A DNA stretch of 64,000 nt, taken from Triglochin maritima (Eukaryota > Streptophyta > Magnoliopsida > Alismatales > Juncaginaceae). Positions 11,801 to 25,880 of this stretch are shown piece after piece. The stretch lies in NCBI GenBank assembly GCA_963682175.1, contig OY821783.1:39172624-39236623 (forward strand), given 5' to 3'. The notes below the pieces were generated by a model, which did no database searches, was not told the DNA's origin, and was given only the letters and a program-made list of their open reading frames with translations. Within the stretch, counting starts at the first letter, position 1; the number at the start of each line of letters is the position of its first letter. A program made the position numbers and the translations under genes.

Positions 11801-12662
11801 TAAAATGGCTCATCTAACCGCATCACAAGCATGTACCTGTACGCCGAGAGCACTCCTGACCCGGATGAGATCTCCCGCAGGTACTGCACGCCCCAGACTG
11901 TCGTGCTCCCCCTCCATCAACCTGGGGCCTCTTGCCCGTGTTTCCAGTGGAACATCCAACTGCACGTCCTCCCATGCTCACTGGCGGCTTCCGCGCCTCC
12001 TGGTAATGCTCCTGATAGTCCTGATAGATGATGGTGGCAAACTTCACCGCATCCGCCAGGGTCTGCAGCATGCTGGTAATCATACGCAACCTGAGCTGCT
12101 TCCTCAACCCCTTGATGAACTTTTGCGCACGCTGCTCGGGTGTAACAAAAGTCTCAGAACAATAACACTCCAAGGCGTTAAACCTGCTGATGTAGCTCGC
12201 TAAAGACATCTTCTTCAGCTCGAGGGCCAAGAACTCCTCCTTCTTCCTGTCTCTGACGTGCCACGGAAAGACCTGCTGGTTAAACTCCTCAAGGAATTCC
12301 TCCCAGCTCACGTCATCTCGGTCAGTAAACACCACTGCAGATGTGGTCCTCCACCAGTTTGCTGCCACACCATCCAGCACATAGGTGGTCAGGTCCACCA
12401 TCCGCTCCGGTGCACAACCAATCGCCTGGAAAATCCTCTGGATCTTAAAGACCCTGTCCTCTACAGCCTCAGGGTCACTCCTGCCATCAAAACTAGGCGG
12501 GTGCTGCCTCATGAAGCGATCATGCTCCGCACATGTCCCTATCTGCTCTGACCTCGTCGCCTGACGCTCCAGGAACTCGCCCAACCTATCCCAGGTAGCG
12601 CCCTCAGTGGCATCACTGGCACTGCGCTCATTCGCGACGTTCCTCACACGTCTCGGAGGCAT
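8837..12662 (-). pseudogene. Ty3/gypsy (chromovirus-like) gag-pol polyprotein, decayed
   Basis: A degenerate minus-strand polyprotein starting MPPRRVRN at 12,662. Gag extends to ~11,823 (SWEEFLEEFNQQVFP, FIKGLRKQLRLRM; broken zinc knuckle CSTCGRSHPGQEC). Protease is at 11,813-11,360; its active-site triplet reads DCG instead of D-S/T-G, and its end is DVILGMDWLSQYDV. RT spans 11,173-10,301 ([31 protein letters not shown], catalytic FVDDILVYS). RNase H is at 10,174-9,944 ([23 protein letters not shown]). Integrase is at 9,904-9,014, and a chromodomain-like tail (PFEIVDRMDHQLRRR, VKVRWQHHSEREAT) ends at 8,837. Many stops and frameshifts break it. The integrase core passes from LAIRTTLPLEGLA almost directly to MYKSYVDRH, so most of the DDE core is deleted. 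The domain order and tail fit the Tekay/Del group of chromoviruses; the clade call is tentative. Confidence 0.88.
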
Positions 12663-12773
12663 TTGGCACAAGAAAAAAAATCAAGATCAGCCATGAATGC
12701 ATGCTAAATGTAAAGTGCAACCTAACACTACTACACTGGGGTGATTTCTTTGGGAGCCACACATAGAAACCGA

Positions 12774-12787
12774 CCGCTCTGATACCA
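12774..12787 (-). promoter_or_regulatory. Primer-binding site, tRNA-iMet type (gypsy element)
   Basis: On the minus strand this reads TGGTATCAGAGCGG, three bases after the LTR end (12,791), and lies upstream of gag. Confidence 0.8.
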
Positions 12788-12790
12788 GGT

Positions 12791-13034
12791 TGTAACATCC
12801 CGAAACAGCGGAAAACTTGAAATTTTAAACAATAAAGAGATCTCAAGATAACGACAAACAAACGGGAATGTTACTCATATAAATCAACAGTCGGTGAACC
12901 AAAATACAACAGAGCTCGTCAAAAGACATGATTACATCACTACAACAAATGAAAATAGGTAATCATGACGACCTCGAAGAGTTCGAAGAGGATCCTGACC
13001 CCAATATGTGTGCGCCACCTGTCAGCGCCAGCTG
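12791..13034 (-). repeat. Truncated gypsy 5' LTR (3' end of the LTR only)
   Basis: The plus strand begins TGTAACATCCCG, so on the element strand the LTR ends CGGGATGTTACA, next to the primer site. Only ~244 bp are present before satellite A starts at about 13,035. The upstream part of the LTR, including any promoter, is missing. Confidence 0.65.
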
Positions 13035-16000
13035 ATTTGACAAAAAAACTTAGCAACTAAAATTCTTACTATTTCTTTATTTTTTGAGCGTTTGGATGAG
13101 AGAACCGAATATTATAAGATGAAAATGTAAATCATATGCTTGTCGGAGAAAGATATTTAGATTGTTTTCATTTTTGATAAATCTAAAGGCTATATCTCAC
13201 GAATTTTTGAAAAACACCCAATTACTAAAATTCTTACTATTTCTTTATTTTTCAAGCGTTCTTGTGATACAAACGAATATTGAAAGTTGAAAATGTTAAA
13301 CATTTGCTTGTGAGAGAGAGATATTTAGATAATTTTCTATTTTGATAAATCCAAAGGCTATAACTCACGAAATTTGACAAAAAGAATTAGTTACTAAAAT
13401 TCTAACTATTTCTTTATTTTTTGAGTGTTCAGAAAATACAAACGAATATTAGAAGATGAAAATGCTAAACATATGATTGTTGAGAGAGATATTTAGAATT
13501 TTCATTTTTGATAAAATCCAAAGGCTATAACTCACGAAATTTGACAAAAAGACTTAGTTACTAAAATTCTAACGAGTTCTTTATTTGTCGAGCATTCTGA
13601 AGATACAAACGAATATTTAAAGATAAAAATATTAAACATATGCTTGTCGGAGAAAGATATTTAGATTGTTTTCATTTTTGATAAGATCCAAAGGCTAATA
13701 TAGCTCACGAAATTTGACAAAAAGACTTAGCTACTAAAATTCTTACCATTTCATCATTTTTGGAGCGTTATGGCGAAACAAACAAATATTAGAAGACGAG
13801 AATGTTAACCATATGCTGGTCGACGGAGATACTAAGAATTTTTCATTTTTGATAAAATCCAAAGGATATAGCTAACGAAATTTGACGAAAACACTTAGTT
13901 ATTAAAATTCATACTTTTTATTTAATTTTGGAGCGTTCTGATGAAAGAAACGAATATCAAAAGATAAAAAAATATTAAACACATGCTTTTCCTCGAAGAT
14001 TCTTAGAATTGTTATTTTTTTATAAAATTCAAAGGCTATGATAGCACACAAAATTTGTCAAAAACACTCGGTTATTAAATTTCTTAATATTTCATTATTT
14101 TTCGTGCGTTCTGATGATACAAACAAATATTATAAGAAGAAAATGTTAAACATGTGCTTGTCGACAGAGATACTAAGAATTTTCATTTTTGATAAAATCC
14201 AAAAACTATATGGCTCAAGAAATTTGACAAAAAACCAAGTTATTAAAATTCTTGCTATTTTATTTTATTTTTCGAGCGTTCGGATGACACAAACGAATAT
14301 TATAAGTTGAAAATGTTAAACATACGCTTGTCGGATAAAGATATTTAGATTGTTTTCATTTTTTGTAAAATCTAAAAGCTATATAGATAACGAAAATTGA
14401 CAAAAACTCTCAACTACTAAAATTCTTACTATTTCTTTATTTTTTTAGCGTTCGGATGACCGAAACGAATATTAGAAGATGAAAATGTTAAACATATGGT
14501 TGTCGGAGAAAGATATTTAGATTGTTTTTATATTGGATAAATCCAAAGGTTATAGCTCACGAATTTTGACAAAAAACGCTCAGTTATTAAAATTCTTACT
14601 AAGTTTTATTTGTCAAGGGTTCAGATGATACAAATGAATATTATAAGATGAAAATGTTAAACAAATACTTGTCGGAGAGAGATATTTAGATTGTTTTCCT
14701 TTTTGATAAAATCCGAAAGCTATACCTATTGAAATTTGACAAAAAAGACTTAGCTACTAAAATTCTTACTATTTCTTTATTTTTTGAGCGTTCGGATGAT
14801 AGTAACAAATATTATAAGATGTAAATATTAGACATATGATTGTAGGAGAAATATATTTAGATTGTTTTCATTTTTGATAAATCCAAAGGCTACAAGCTCA
14901 CGAAATTTTACAAAAGCACTCAGTTACTAAAATTCTTACTATTTTTTTTATTTTTCGAGCGTTCTGGTGATACAAATGAATATTAACAGATGAAAATGTT
15001 ACACATATGCTTGTCAGAGAGAGATATTTAGATAACTTTCATTTTTGATAAATCCAAAGCTATAACTCACGAAATTTGACAAAAAAACTTAGTTACTAAA
15101 ATTCTAACTATTTCTTTATTTTTCGAGTGTTCTGACGAAACAAACAAATATTAGAATGTTAAACATATGCCGGTCGAGAGAGAAATTTAGAATTTTCATG
15201 TTTGATAAAATCCAAAGGCTATAGCTCACGAAATTTGATAATAAGACTTAGTTACTAAAATTCTAGCGATTTCTTTATTTTTCGAGCCTTCTATATATAC
15301 AAACAAATATTTCAAGATAAAAATGTTAAACAGATGCTTGTCGGAGAAAGATATTTAGAATGTTTTCATTTTTGATAAAATTCAAAGGCTATAGCTCACG
15401 AAATTTGACAAAAAGACTTAGCTACTAAAATTCTTACTATTTCATTATTTTTCGGGCGTTATGACGAAACAAACAAATATTAGAAGACGAGAATGTTAAA
15501 CATATGCTGGTCGACAGAGATATTTTCATTTTTGATAAAATTCATAGGCTATAGCAAACGAAATTCGACGAAAACACTCAGTTATTAAAATTCTTACTAT
15601 TTTTTAATTTTTCGAGCGTTCAGATGTCACAAACGAATATTATAAGATGAAAATATTAGACATATGCTTGTCCGAGAAAGATATTTAGATTATTTTATTT
15701 TTTGATAAAATCCAAAGGCTAACAAAATTTATTTTATTTTATTATATAGCTAACAAAATTTGACAAAAACTGTCGGTTACTAAAATTCTTATTATCTCTT
15801 TAGTTTTCAAGCGTTCTGATTATGTTTGTCGACAGAGATACTAAGAATTTTAATTTTTGATAAAATTCAAAGGCTATAGCTAACGAAATTCGACAAAAAA
15901 CACTTAGTTATCAAAAATTCTTACTATTTCTTTATTTTTCGAGCGTTCGAACAAAACAAACAAATATTAGAAGATGAAAATGATAATATGCTTCTTAACA

Positions 16001-19000
16001 GAGATACTTAGAATTTTCATTTTTTATAAAATCCGAAGGCTATAACTCACAAAATTTGACAAAAAGACCTAGCTACTAAAATTCTTACTATTTCTTTATT
16101 TTTTGAGCGTTCGAATGACATAAACAAATATTATAAGATGAAAATGTTAATCATATGCTTGTAGGAGAAAGATATTTATATTGTTTTCATTTTTGATAAA
16201 TCCAAAGACTATAGCTCACGCAATTTTACAAAAACAGTAAGTTACTAAAATTCTTACTATTTCTTTATTTTTGAGCGTTCTGGTGATACAAACGAATATT
16301 AAAAGATGAAAATGTTAAAATGTGATTGTCCGAGAGAGATATATAGAAAATTTTCATTTTTGAGAAATCCAAATGCTATAACTCACGAAATTTGACAAAA
16401 ACACTTAGTTACTTAAATTCTAACTATTTCTTTACTTTTCGAGTATTCAGAAGATACAAACGAATATTAGAAGATGAAAATGTTAAAGATATGCTTGTCG
16501 AGAGAGATATTTAGAATTTTCATTTTTTATAAAATCCAAAGGCTATAGCTAACGACATTTGACAAAAAGACTTAGTTACTAAAATTCTAACGATTTCTTT
16601 ATTTTCGAGCATTCTGAAGATACAATCGAATATTTTAAGATAAAAATGTTAAACATATGCTTGTGGGAGAAAGATATTTAGATTGTTTTCATTTTTGATA
16701 AAATCCAAAGACTACAGCTCACAAAATTTGACAAACAGACTTAGCTACTAAAATTCTTACTATTTTATTATTTTTCGAGCGTTATGACAAAACAAACAAA
16801 TATTAGAAGAAGTGAATGTTAAACATATGCTGATCGACAGAGATACTAAGAATTTTTCATTTTTGATAAAATTCAAAGGCTATAGCTAACGAAATTGGAC
16901 GAAAACACTCAGTTATTATAAATTCTTACCTTTTTTTATTTTTTGAGCGTTCTGATGATTGAAACGAATATTAAAAGATAAAAATGGTAAACACATGTTT
17001 TTTGATGAAGATACTTAGAATTTTTATTTTTTATAAAATCCAAAGGCTATGATAGCACACGAAATTTGTCAAAAACTCTCAGTTATTAAATTTCTTAATA
17101 TTTCATTATTTTCGTGTGTTCTAATGATACAAACAAATATTATAAGAAGACAATGTTAAAAATATGCTTGTCAGCCGAGATACTAAGAATTTTCATTTGT
17201 GATAAAATCCAAAAGCTATATAGCTCACGAACTTTAACAAAAACACGCAGTTATTAAAATTCTTGCTATTTGCTTTTATTTTTCGAGCGTTAGGATGACA
17301 CAAACGAATATTATAAGATGAAAATGTTAAATATATGCTTGTCGGATAAAAATATTTAGATTGTTTTCATGTTTTGTGAAATCCAAAGACTATAGTTTAC
17401 GAAATATGACAAAACACTCAGTTATTAAAATTCTTACAATTTTTTTATTTTTCGCGCATTCAGATGACAGAATCAAATATTATAAGATGAAAATGTCAAA
17501 CATATTCTTGTCGGAGAGAGATATTTAGATTGTTTCCGTTTTTGATAAAATCCAAAGTTTATAGCTCATGAAATTTGAATAAAACAGTCAGTTTTTAAAT
17601 TTCTTACTATCTTTTTTTATGTTTCGAGCGTTCGGATGATAGAAATGAATATTATAAGATGAAAATGTCAAACATATGCTTGTTGGAGAGAGATATTTAG
17701 ATTTTTTTTATTTTTTGTAAAATCCAAAAAATATAGCTTACGAAATTTGACAAAAATACTATGTTATTAAATTTGTTACTATCTTTTCTTATTTTTCGAG
17801 CGTTCGGAAGACACAAACGGATATTATAAAATGAAGATGTTAAATATATGCTTGTTGGAGAAAGATATTTAGATTGTTTTAATTTTTGCTAAATTCAAAG
17901 TCTATAACTCACGAAATTAATAAAAAACACTCAGTTATTAAAATTCTTACTATTTCTATATTTTTCGAGCGTTCTGCTGATACAAACGAATATTATAAGA
18001 TGAAAGTGTTAAACATATGTTTGTCGGAGAGAGATATTTAGATTTGTTTTCATTTTAGATAAAATCCAAAGGCTATAGCTCACGAAATTTGACAAAAGAC
18101 TTAGTAACAAAAATTCTTACTCTTTCTTTATGTTTCGAGCATTCGGATGACAAAAACAAATATAATAAGAATAAAATGTTAAACATTTGTTTGTCGGAGA
18201 GAGATAGTTAGAATGTTTTCATTTTTGATAATTTCCAAATGTTATAGCTCACAGAATTTGACAAAAACACTTGGTTACGAAAATTCTTACTATTTTCATT
18301 AATTTTCAAGGATTCAGACGATAAAAACGAATATTATAAGATAAAAAAATTTAGACATATGCTTGTCGGAGAAAGATATTTAGATTATTTTCATTTTTGA
18401 TAAAATCCAAAGGCTTATAACTCACGAAATTTGACAAAAACCTGAGTCACTAAAATTCTTAGTATTTCATTATTTTTGAGCGTTCGGATGACAGAAACAA
18501 ATATTATAAGATGAAAATGTTAACATATGCTGGTCGGAGAGAAATATTTAGATTGTTTCCATTTTTTTTAAAATCCAAAGTTTATAGCTCATGAAATTTG
18601 AATAAGACAGTCAGTTATTAAATTTCTTACTATCTTTTTTTTTGTTTCGAGCGTTTGGAGGACAGAAATAAATATTATAAGATGAAAATGTTAAACATAT
18701 GTTTGTGAGAGAGATATTTTGATAATTATTATTTTTGATAAAATCGAAAGCTATAGATAACGAAATTTGACAAAAACGCTCAGTTATTAAAATTCTTACT
18801 ATTTTGTTTATTTTTCAAGAGTTCTGATGAGACAAACGAATATTATAAGATGAAAATGTTAAACAAATACTTGTCGGAGAGATATATTTAGATTGTTTTC
18901 ATTTTTGAAAAAATCCAAATGTTATAGCTACCGAAATTTGACAAAAATAATTAACAACTAAAATTCTTACTATTCCATTATTTTTTGAGCGTTCGGATGA

Positions 19001-19668
19001 CAGAAACAAATATTATAAGATGAAAATATTAACCATATGCTTGTAGGAGAAAGATAATTAGATTGTTTTCATTTTTGATAAATCCAAAGCCTATAACTCA
19101 CGAAACTAAACAAAATCACTCAGTTATTGAATTTTTTACTATTTCTTTATTTTTTGAGCATTCTGCTGATACAAACGAATATTATAAGATGAAAGTGTTA
19201 AACGTATGCTTGTCGGAGAGAGATATTTTGATTGTTTTCATTTTTGATAAAATCCAAAGCCTATAGCTCATGAAATTTGACAAAAACACTCATTTATTAA
19301 ACTTCTAACTATTTCTTTATTTTTTGAGTGTTCAGAAGATACAAACGAATGTTATAAGATGAATATTAGACATATGCTTGTCGGAGAAAGATATTTAGAT
19401 TATTTTCATTTTTGATAAATCCAAAGGCTATATAGCTAACGAAATTTGACAAAAACTCCCAGTTACTAATATTCTTACTTTATTTATTTATTTATTTTTC
19501 GAGCGTTCGGATGACAGAAACGAATATTAGAAGATGAAAATGTTAAGCATGTGCTTGTCGGAGAAAGATATTTAGATTGTTTTTAGTTTTGATAAATCAA
19601 AAGGTTATAGCTCATGAATTTTGACAAAAATGCTCAATTATTAAAATTCTTACTATTTTTTTATGTTT

Positions 19669-22600
19669 CAAGGGTTCAGATGACACATACGAATATTATA
19701 AGACGAAAATGTTAAACAAATACTTGTCGGAGAGAGATATTTAGATTGTTTTCATTTTGATAAAATCCAAAAGCTCTAGCTACCGAAATTTGACAAAAAG
19801 ACTTAGCTAATAAAATTCTTACTATTTCTTTATTTTTTGAGCATTCGGATGACAGAAACGAATATTATAAGATCAAAATATTAGACATATGATTGTAGGA
19901 GAAAAATATTTAGATTGTTTTCATTTTTGATAAATCCAAAGGCTATAACTCAAGAAATTTGACAAAAAGACTTAGTTAGTAAAAATCTAACTATTTCTTT
20001 ATTTTTCGAACGTTCTGACGAAACAAACAAATATTAGAAGATGAGAATGTTAAACATATGCGGGTCGAGAGAGAAATTTAGAATTTTCAAGTTTGATAAA
20101 ATCCAAAGGCTATAGCTCACGAAATTTGACAAAAAGACTTCGTTACTAAAATTCTAACGATTTCGTTATTTTTCTAGCATTTTGAAGATACAAACGAATA
20201 TTTTCATTTTTGATAAAATCCAAAGGCTATAGCTAATGAAATTTCACGAAAACACTCATTTCTTAAAATTCTTATTATTTTTTTATTTTTCGAGCGTTCG
20301 GATGAGACAAACGAATATTATAAGACGAAAATGTTTAACATATGCTTGTCGGATAAAGATATTTAGATTGTTTTCATTTTTGTAAAATCCACAGGCTATA
20401 GTTTACGAAATATGACAAAAACACTCAGTTATTAAAATTCTTACTATTTTTTTATTTTTCGAGCATTCAGATGACATAATCAAATATTATAAGATGAAAA
20501 TGTTAAACATATTCTTGTCGGAGAGAGATATTTAGATTGTTTCCTTTTTTGATAAAATCCAAAGTTTATAACTCATGAAAATTGAATAAAAATGTCAGTT
20601 ATTAAATTTCTTACTATCTTTTTTTTATGTTTCGAGCGTTCGGAGGACAGAAATGAATATTATAAGATGAAAATGTTAATCATATGCTTGTAGGAGAAAG
20701 ATATTTAGATTGTTTTCATTTTTTTTCTAAATCCAAAGGCTATAACTAACAAAATTAAACAAAAAACGCAGTTATTAAAATTCTTTCTATTTCTTTATTT
20801 TTCGAGCATTCTGCTGATACAAACGAATATTATAAGATGAAAGTGTTTAACATATACTTGTCGGAGAGAGATATTTTGATTGTTTTCATTTTTGAAAAAT
20901 CCAAAAGCAATAGCTCACGAAATTTGACAAAAACGCTCAGTTATTAAAATTCTAACTATTTCTTTATTTTCGTGTGTTCAGCAGATACAAATGATTATTA
21001 TAAGATGAAAATATTAGACATATGCTTGTCGGAGAAAGATATTTAGATTATTTTCATTTTTTGATAAAATCCAAAGGCTCTATAGCTAACGAAATTTGAC
21101 AAAAACTCTCAGTTACTAAAATTCTTACTATTTCTTTATTTTTCGAGCGTCCGGATGACATAAACGCATATTAGAAGATGAAAATGTTAAACATATGCTT
21201 GTCGGAAAAAGATATTTAGATTGTTTTTCTTTTTGATAAATCAAAATGTTATAGCTCAAAAAATTTGACAAAAACGCTCAATTATTAAAATTCTTACTAT
21301 TTTTTTTATTTTTCAAGGGTTCAGATGACACAAACGAATATTATAAGTTGAAAATGTTAAACAAATACTTGTCGAAGAGAGATATTTAGATTGTTTTCAT
21401 TTTGATAAAATCCAAAAGCCATATCTACCGAAATTTGACAAAAAAGACTTTGCTTCTAAAATTCTTACTATTTCTTTATTTTTAGAGCGTCCGGATGACA
21501 GGAACGAATATTATAAGATGAAAATATTAGACATATGATTGTAGGAGAAAGATATTTAAAAAAGTTTTCATTTTTGATAAATCTAAAGGCTATAAGTCAC
21601 GAAATTTGACAAAAAGACTCAATTACTAAAATTCTAACTACTTCTTTATTTTTCGAACGTTCTGACGAAACAAACAAATATTAGAAGATGAGAATGTTAA
21701 ACATATGCTCGTCGAGAGAGAAATTTAGAATTTTCTTGTTATATAAAATCCAAAGGCTATAGCTCACGAAATTTGATAAAAGGACTTAGTTACTAAAATT
21801 CTAACGATTTCGTTATTTTTCTAGCATTCTGAACATACAAACAAATATTTTAAGATGAAATTGTTAAACAAATGCTGGTCGACAGAGATTCTAAGAATTT
21901 TCATTTTTGATAAAATCCAAAGGCTATAGCTAATGAAATTTCACGAAAACACTCATTTATTAAAAGTCTTACTATTTTTTATTTTTCGAGCGTTCGGATG
22001 AGACAAACGAATATTATAAGATGAAAATATTAAACTTATGCTTGTCGGATAAAGATATTTAGATTGTTTTCATTTTTTGTAAAATCCAAAGGCTATAGTT
22101 TACGAAATATGACAAAAACACTCAGTTATTTAAATTCTTACTATTTTTTTATTTTTCGAGCATTCAGATGACAGAATCAAATATTATAAGATGAAAATGT
22201 TAAACATATTCTTGTCCGAGAGAGATATTTAGATTGTTTCCATTTTTGATAAAATCCAAACTTTATAACTCATGAAATTTGAATAAAAATGTCAGTTATT
22301 AAATTTCTTACTATCTTTTTTTATGTTTCGAGCGTTCGGAGGATAGAAATGAATATTATAAGATGGAAATGTTCATCATATGCTTGTAGGAGAAAGATAT
22401 TTAGATTGTTTTCATTTTCGATAAATCCAAAGACTATAACTCACGAAACTAAACAAAAACACTCAGTTATTGATTTTTTTTACTATTTCTTTATTTTTCG
22501 AGCGTTCTATTGATACAAACGAATATTATAAGATGAAAGTGTTTAACATATGCTTGTCGGAGAGAGATATTTTGATTGTTTTCATTTTTGAAAAATCCAA

Positions 22601-24701
22601 AAGCTATAGCTCACGAAATTTGACAAAAACGCTCACTTATTAAAATTCTAACTATTTCTTTATTTTGGAGTGTTCAACAGATACAAACGATTATTATAAG
22701 ATGAAAATATTAGACATATGCTTGTCGAAGAAAGATATTTAGATTATTTTTATTTTTGATAAAATCCAAAGGCTATATAGCTAACGAAATTTGACAAAAA
22801 ATTCTCAGTTACTAAAATTCTTACTATTTCTTTATTTTTCGAGCGTTCGGATGACATAAACACATATTAGAAGATGAAAATGTTAAACATATGCTTGTCG
22901 GAGAAAGATATTTAGATTGTTTTTCTTTTTTATAAATCAAAATGTTATAGCTCACAAATTTTGACAAAAACGCTCAATTATTAAAATTCTTACTATTTTT
23001 TTATTCTTCAAGGGTTCAGATGACACAAACGAATATTATAAGTTGAAAATGTTAAACAAATACTTGTCGAAGAGAGATATTTAGATTGTTTTCATTTTGA
23101 TAAAATCCAAAAGCCATATCTACCGAAATTTGACAAAAAAGACTTTGCTTCTAAAATTCTTACTATTTCTTTATTTTTAGAGCGTCCGGATGACAGGAAC
23201 GAATATTATAAGATGAAAATATTAGACATATGATTGTAGGAGAAAGATATTTAAAAAAGTTTTCATTTTTGATAAATCTAAAGGCTATAAGTCACGAAAT
23301 TTGACAAAAAAGACTCAGTTACTGAAATTCTAACTATTTCTTTATTTTTCGAACGTTCTGACGAAACAAACATATATTAGAAGATGAGAATGTTAAACAT
23401 ATGCTCGTCGAGAGAGAAATTTAGAATTTTCTTGTTATATAAAATCCAAAGGCTATAGCTCACGAAATTTGATAAAAGGACTTACTTACTAAAATTCTAA
23501 TGATTTCGTTATTTTTCTAGCATTCTGAACATACAAACAAATATTTTAAGATGAAATTGTTAAACAAATGCTGGTCGATAGAGATTCTAAGAATTTTCAT
23601 TTTTGATAAAATCCAAAGGCTATAGCTAATGAAATTTCACGAAAACACTCATTTATTAAAATACTTACTATTTTTTTATTTTTCGAGCGTTCGGATGAGA
23701 CAAACGAATATTATAAGATGAAAATATTAAACTTATGCTTGTCGGATAAAGATATTTAGATTGTTTTCATTTTTTGTAAAATCCAAAGGCTATAGTTTAC
23801 GAAATATGACAAAAACACTCAGTTATTTAAATTCTTACTATTTTTTTATTTTTCGAGCATTCAGATGACAGAATCAAATATTATAAGATGAAATTGTTAA
23901 ACATATTCTTGTCCGAGAGAGATATTTAGATTGTTTCCATTTTTTATAAAATCCAAACTTTATATCTCATGAAATTTGAATAAAAATGTCAGTTATTAAA
24001 TTTCTTACTATCTTTTTTTATGTTTCGAGCGTTCGGAGGATAGAAATGAATATTATAAGATGGAAATGTTAATCATATGCTTGTAGGAGAAAGATATTTA
24101 GATTGTTTTCATTTTCGATAAATCCAAAGACTATAACTCACGAAACTAAACAAAAACACTCAGTTATTGATTTTTTTACTATTTCTTTATTTTTCGAGCG
24201 TTCTATTGATACAAACGAATATTATAAGATGAAAGTGTTTAACATATGCTTGTCGGAGAGAGATATTTTGATTGTTTTCTTTTTTGAAAAATCCGAAGGC
24301 TATAGCTCACGAAATTTGACAAAACGCTCACTTATTAAAATTCTAACTATTTCTTTATGTTCGAGTGTTCAACAGATACAAACGATTATTATAAGATGAA
24401 AATATTAGACATATGCTTGTCGGAGAAAGATATTTAGATTATTTTCATTTTTGATAAAATCCAAAGGCTCTATAGCTAACGAAATTTGACAAAAACTCTC
24501 AGTTACTAAAATTCTTACTATTTCCTTATTTTTCCAGCGTTCGGATGACAGAAAAGCATATTAGAAGATGAAAATGCTAAACATATGCTTGTCGGAGAAA
24601 GATATTTAGATTGTTTTTCTTTTTGATAAATCAAAATGTTATAGCTCACAAATTTTGACAAAAACGCTCAATTATTAAAATTCTTACTATTTTTTATTTT
24701 T
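19669..24701. repeat. Higher-order repeat within satellite A, three copies of ~1.69 kb
   Basis: A distinctive monomer containing CAAGGGTTCAGATGACAC recurs at 19,669, 21,314, 23,009 and 24,702, giving units of 1,645, 1,695 and 1,693 bp (ten monomers). The second and third units are nearly identical over their length. The first is shorter because ~60-70 bp are missing near 20,190. The fourth unit is interrupted after 13 bases by the copia insertion and continues at 29,374. Confidence 0.85.
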
Positions 24702-24709
24702 CAAGGGTT

Positions 24710-24714
24710 CAGAT
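24710..24714. repeat. Target-site duplication CAGAT (left)
   Basis: CAGAT precedes the LTR start at 24,715 and is repeated at 29,374-29,378 after the LTR end. The satellite sequence resumes exactly in register, as in the uninterrupted units at 21,314 and 23,009. This is a 5-bp duplication made by a copia integrase. Confidence 0.92.
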
Positions 24715-25699
24715 TGTTGGATTTCATGTTTAATTATGCATGTATATTTTTCGAATTTTTTATGCATAATAAGGATCAATTACAATTTTCTACGATTTAT
24801 TTCATGCATGCATCAGTTTGTTTTAATAACTACTTTTAAAACTCATTAAAACAAACATGGGCTCCGAAATTCATACCTAGAAGTTCTCTAAAACTTATTG
24901 ATGATCCGGAGATGCTGAAGAAGACGATCGTCGCTTCCCGTTGCGCCGGATGCCTCCGAGTGTTCACCAAAACCCTAAACAAGGTTGGAGAGAAAGAAGC
25001 TAGCCAATCAATCTCCAAACAAGCTTAGAATCTAGCTACAAACCCCTTCCTTAATCTCTGAGATTTCTCCTTCCAAAGACTTAGAAAACTAAGAGAATTT
25101 TCGTGGAGTTTTGTGGTGAATTAGGAGAGAAAATATTAAGCAAACTTCTAACATAATTAAGGTGAATAAGGACCTATTTATATGCTCCAATCTTACTCTC
25201 AATCATGGCTATTCTTAAGCCACAAATTCTTGACATTTTCTCTCACAAACTAATTCCATAACCCATTATATGCACCCACAAAACGTTTGACCAAGTTTGG
25301 AGCTAATCCAACCATTGATCAAATTAATCTCTTAATTATCAAAGGCAGAAAATCGATCGGGACTTGGTCTACCGAGACATACTCGGTTAACCGAATATGT
25401 CACGTTCGGATTTCCGTGCACTTGACGGATGACCGATTCTTAAGGAGAAAAATTCTTCTTTAACCGTTCGGACGAATTCGCGTCTTTGACCAAGTGCGAT
25501 TCGGTTAACCGAAAATATCAGAACTGGACATTGTTCGGTCGACCATTTCTGGTTCGGTATACCGACCCAGAGTTCCAGGCACTTTGGTCAAGTTCGGTCA
25601 ATCAACTTGACCATCCGTTCCACGTTCGGTTGACTGATCCACATATCCTTCGGTCGACCGAACCTTAACGGATTACCGAACTTCTACCCGATTTTGCCT
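24715..25699 (-). repeat. Copia copy 3, partial 3' LTR (U3-deleted)
   Basis: Closely matches 27,381-28,365 of the 5' LTR with scattered substitutions and a few indels. It contains the CGGTNNACCG cluster (25.38-25.67 kb) and a TATA-like CATATAAATAG (25,173-25,183). The outer U3 part, which begins TGAAGGG, is gone because of the internal deletion. Confidence 0.85.
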
Positions 25700-25880
25700 C
25701 TTTCTCTTCATCGGTTAATTTCTCATTCCAGTTTGGGATTGGACCTTCCAAAATGTGAGATAGTTTCTCAAACTTTAACACGATGTTGAGTTTGAGTTGT
25801 CAACTAATGAAGTTTGAGCCATCATTTGCTAAAGGGTGTTTGTCTATCATGGATCGTACGCTAGGTTGGATGTTCGACAT
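25696..25880 (-). pseudogene. Copia gag N-terminal remnant (copy 3)
   Basis: Starts with ATG at 25,880 and reads MSNIQPSVRSMIDKHPL, the same start as the open frame at 567. A Trp codon found in copy 1 is TGA here, a few residues after NDGSNF, so the frame is closed. It ends at the deletion joint (~25,696-25,699) after about 60 codons. Confidence 0.8.

Larger units (their letters stand above)
13035..24714. repeat. Subtelomeric satellite A, tandem ~168-bp monomers
   Basis: About 70 diverged tandem copies of an AT-rich monomer; two neighbouring copies at 13,374 and 13,541 are 167 bp apart. Recurring blocks are TTTGACAAAAACACTCAGTT, CTTACTATTTCTTTATTTTT, AGATGAAAATGTTAAACAT and GATAAAATCCAAAGGCTAT. 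Monomer length is close to a nucleosome repeat, as in many plant satellites. Some monomers are shortened (near 15,520 and 20,190). Short ORFs in it are by-products of the repeat. Neighbouring monomers differ substantially, but copies ten units apart are alike. The array is cut by the copia copy at 24,715 and resumes at 29,374. Confidence 0.93.

Noticed and set aside
13200..24400. Short ORFs in satellite A (e.g. 14,038-14,310 and 24,103-24,399)
   Set aside because: They recur with the monomer and contain frame-dependent translations of the tandem unit, with no start context or domain.
13035..24714. Satellite A as a centromeric repeat
   Set aside because: The monomer length would fit, but the array is close to the telomere and related to a second terminal satellite, so a subtelomeric repeat is more likely. 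Not testable here.
24836..25018. Repeated ORF starting MEIDWLA (24,836-25,018 and 27,502-27,684, minus)
   Set aside because: It lies in the LTR R/U5 region of both LTRs of copy 3. Conservation is due to LTR duplication.
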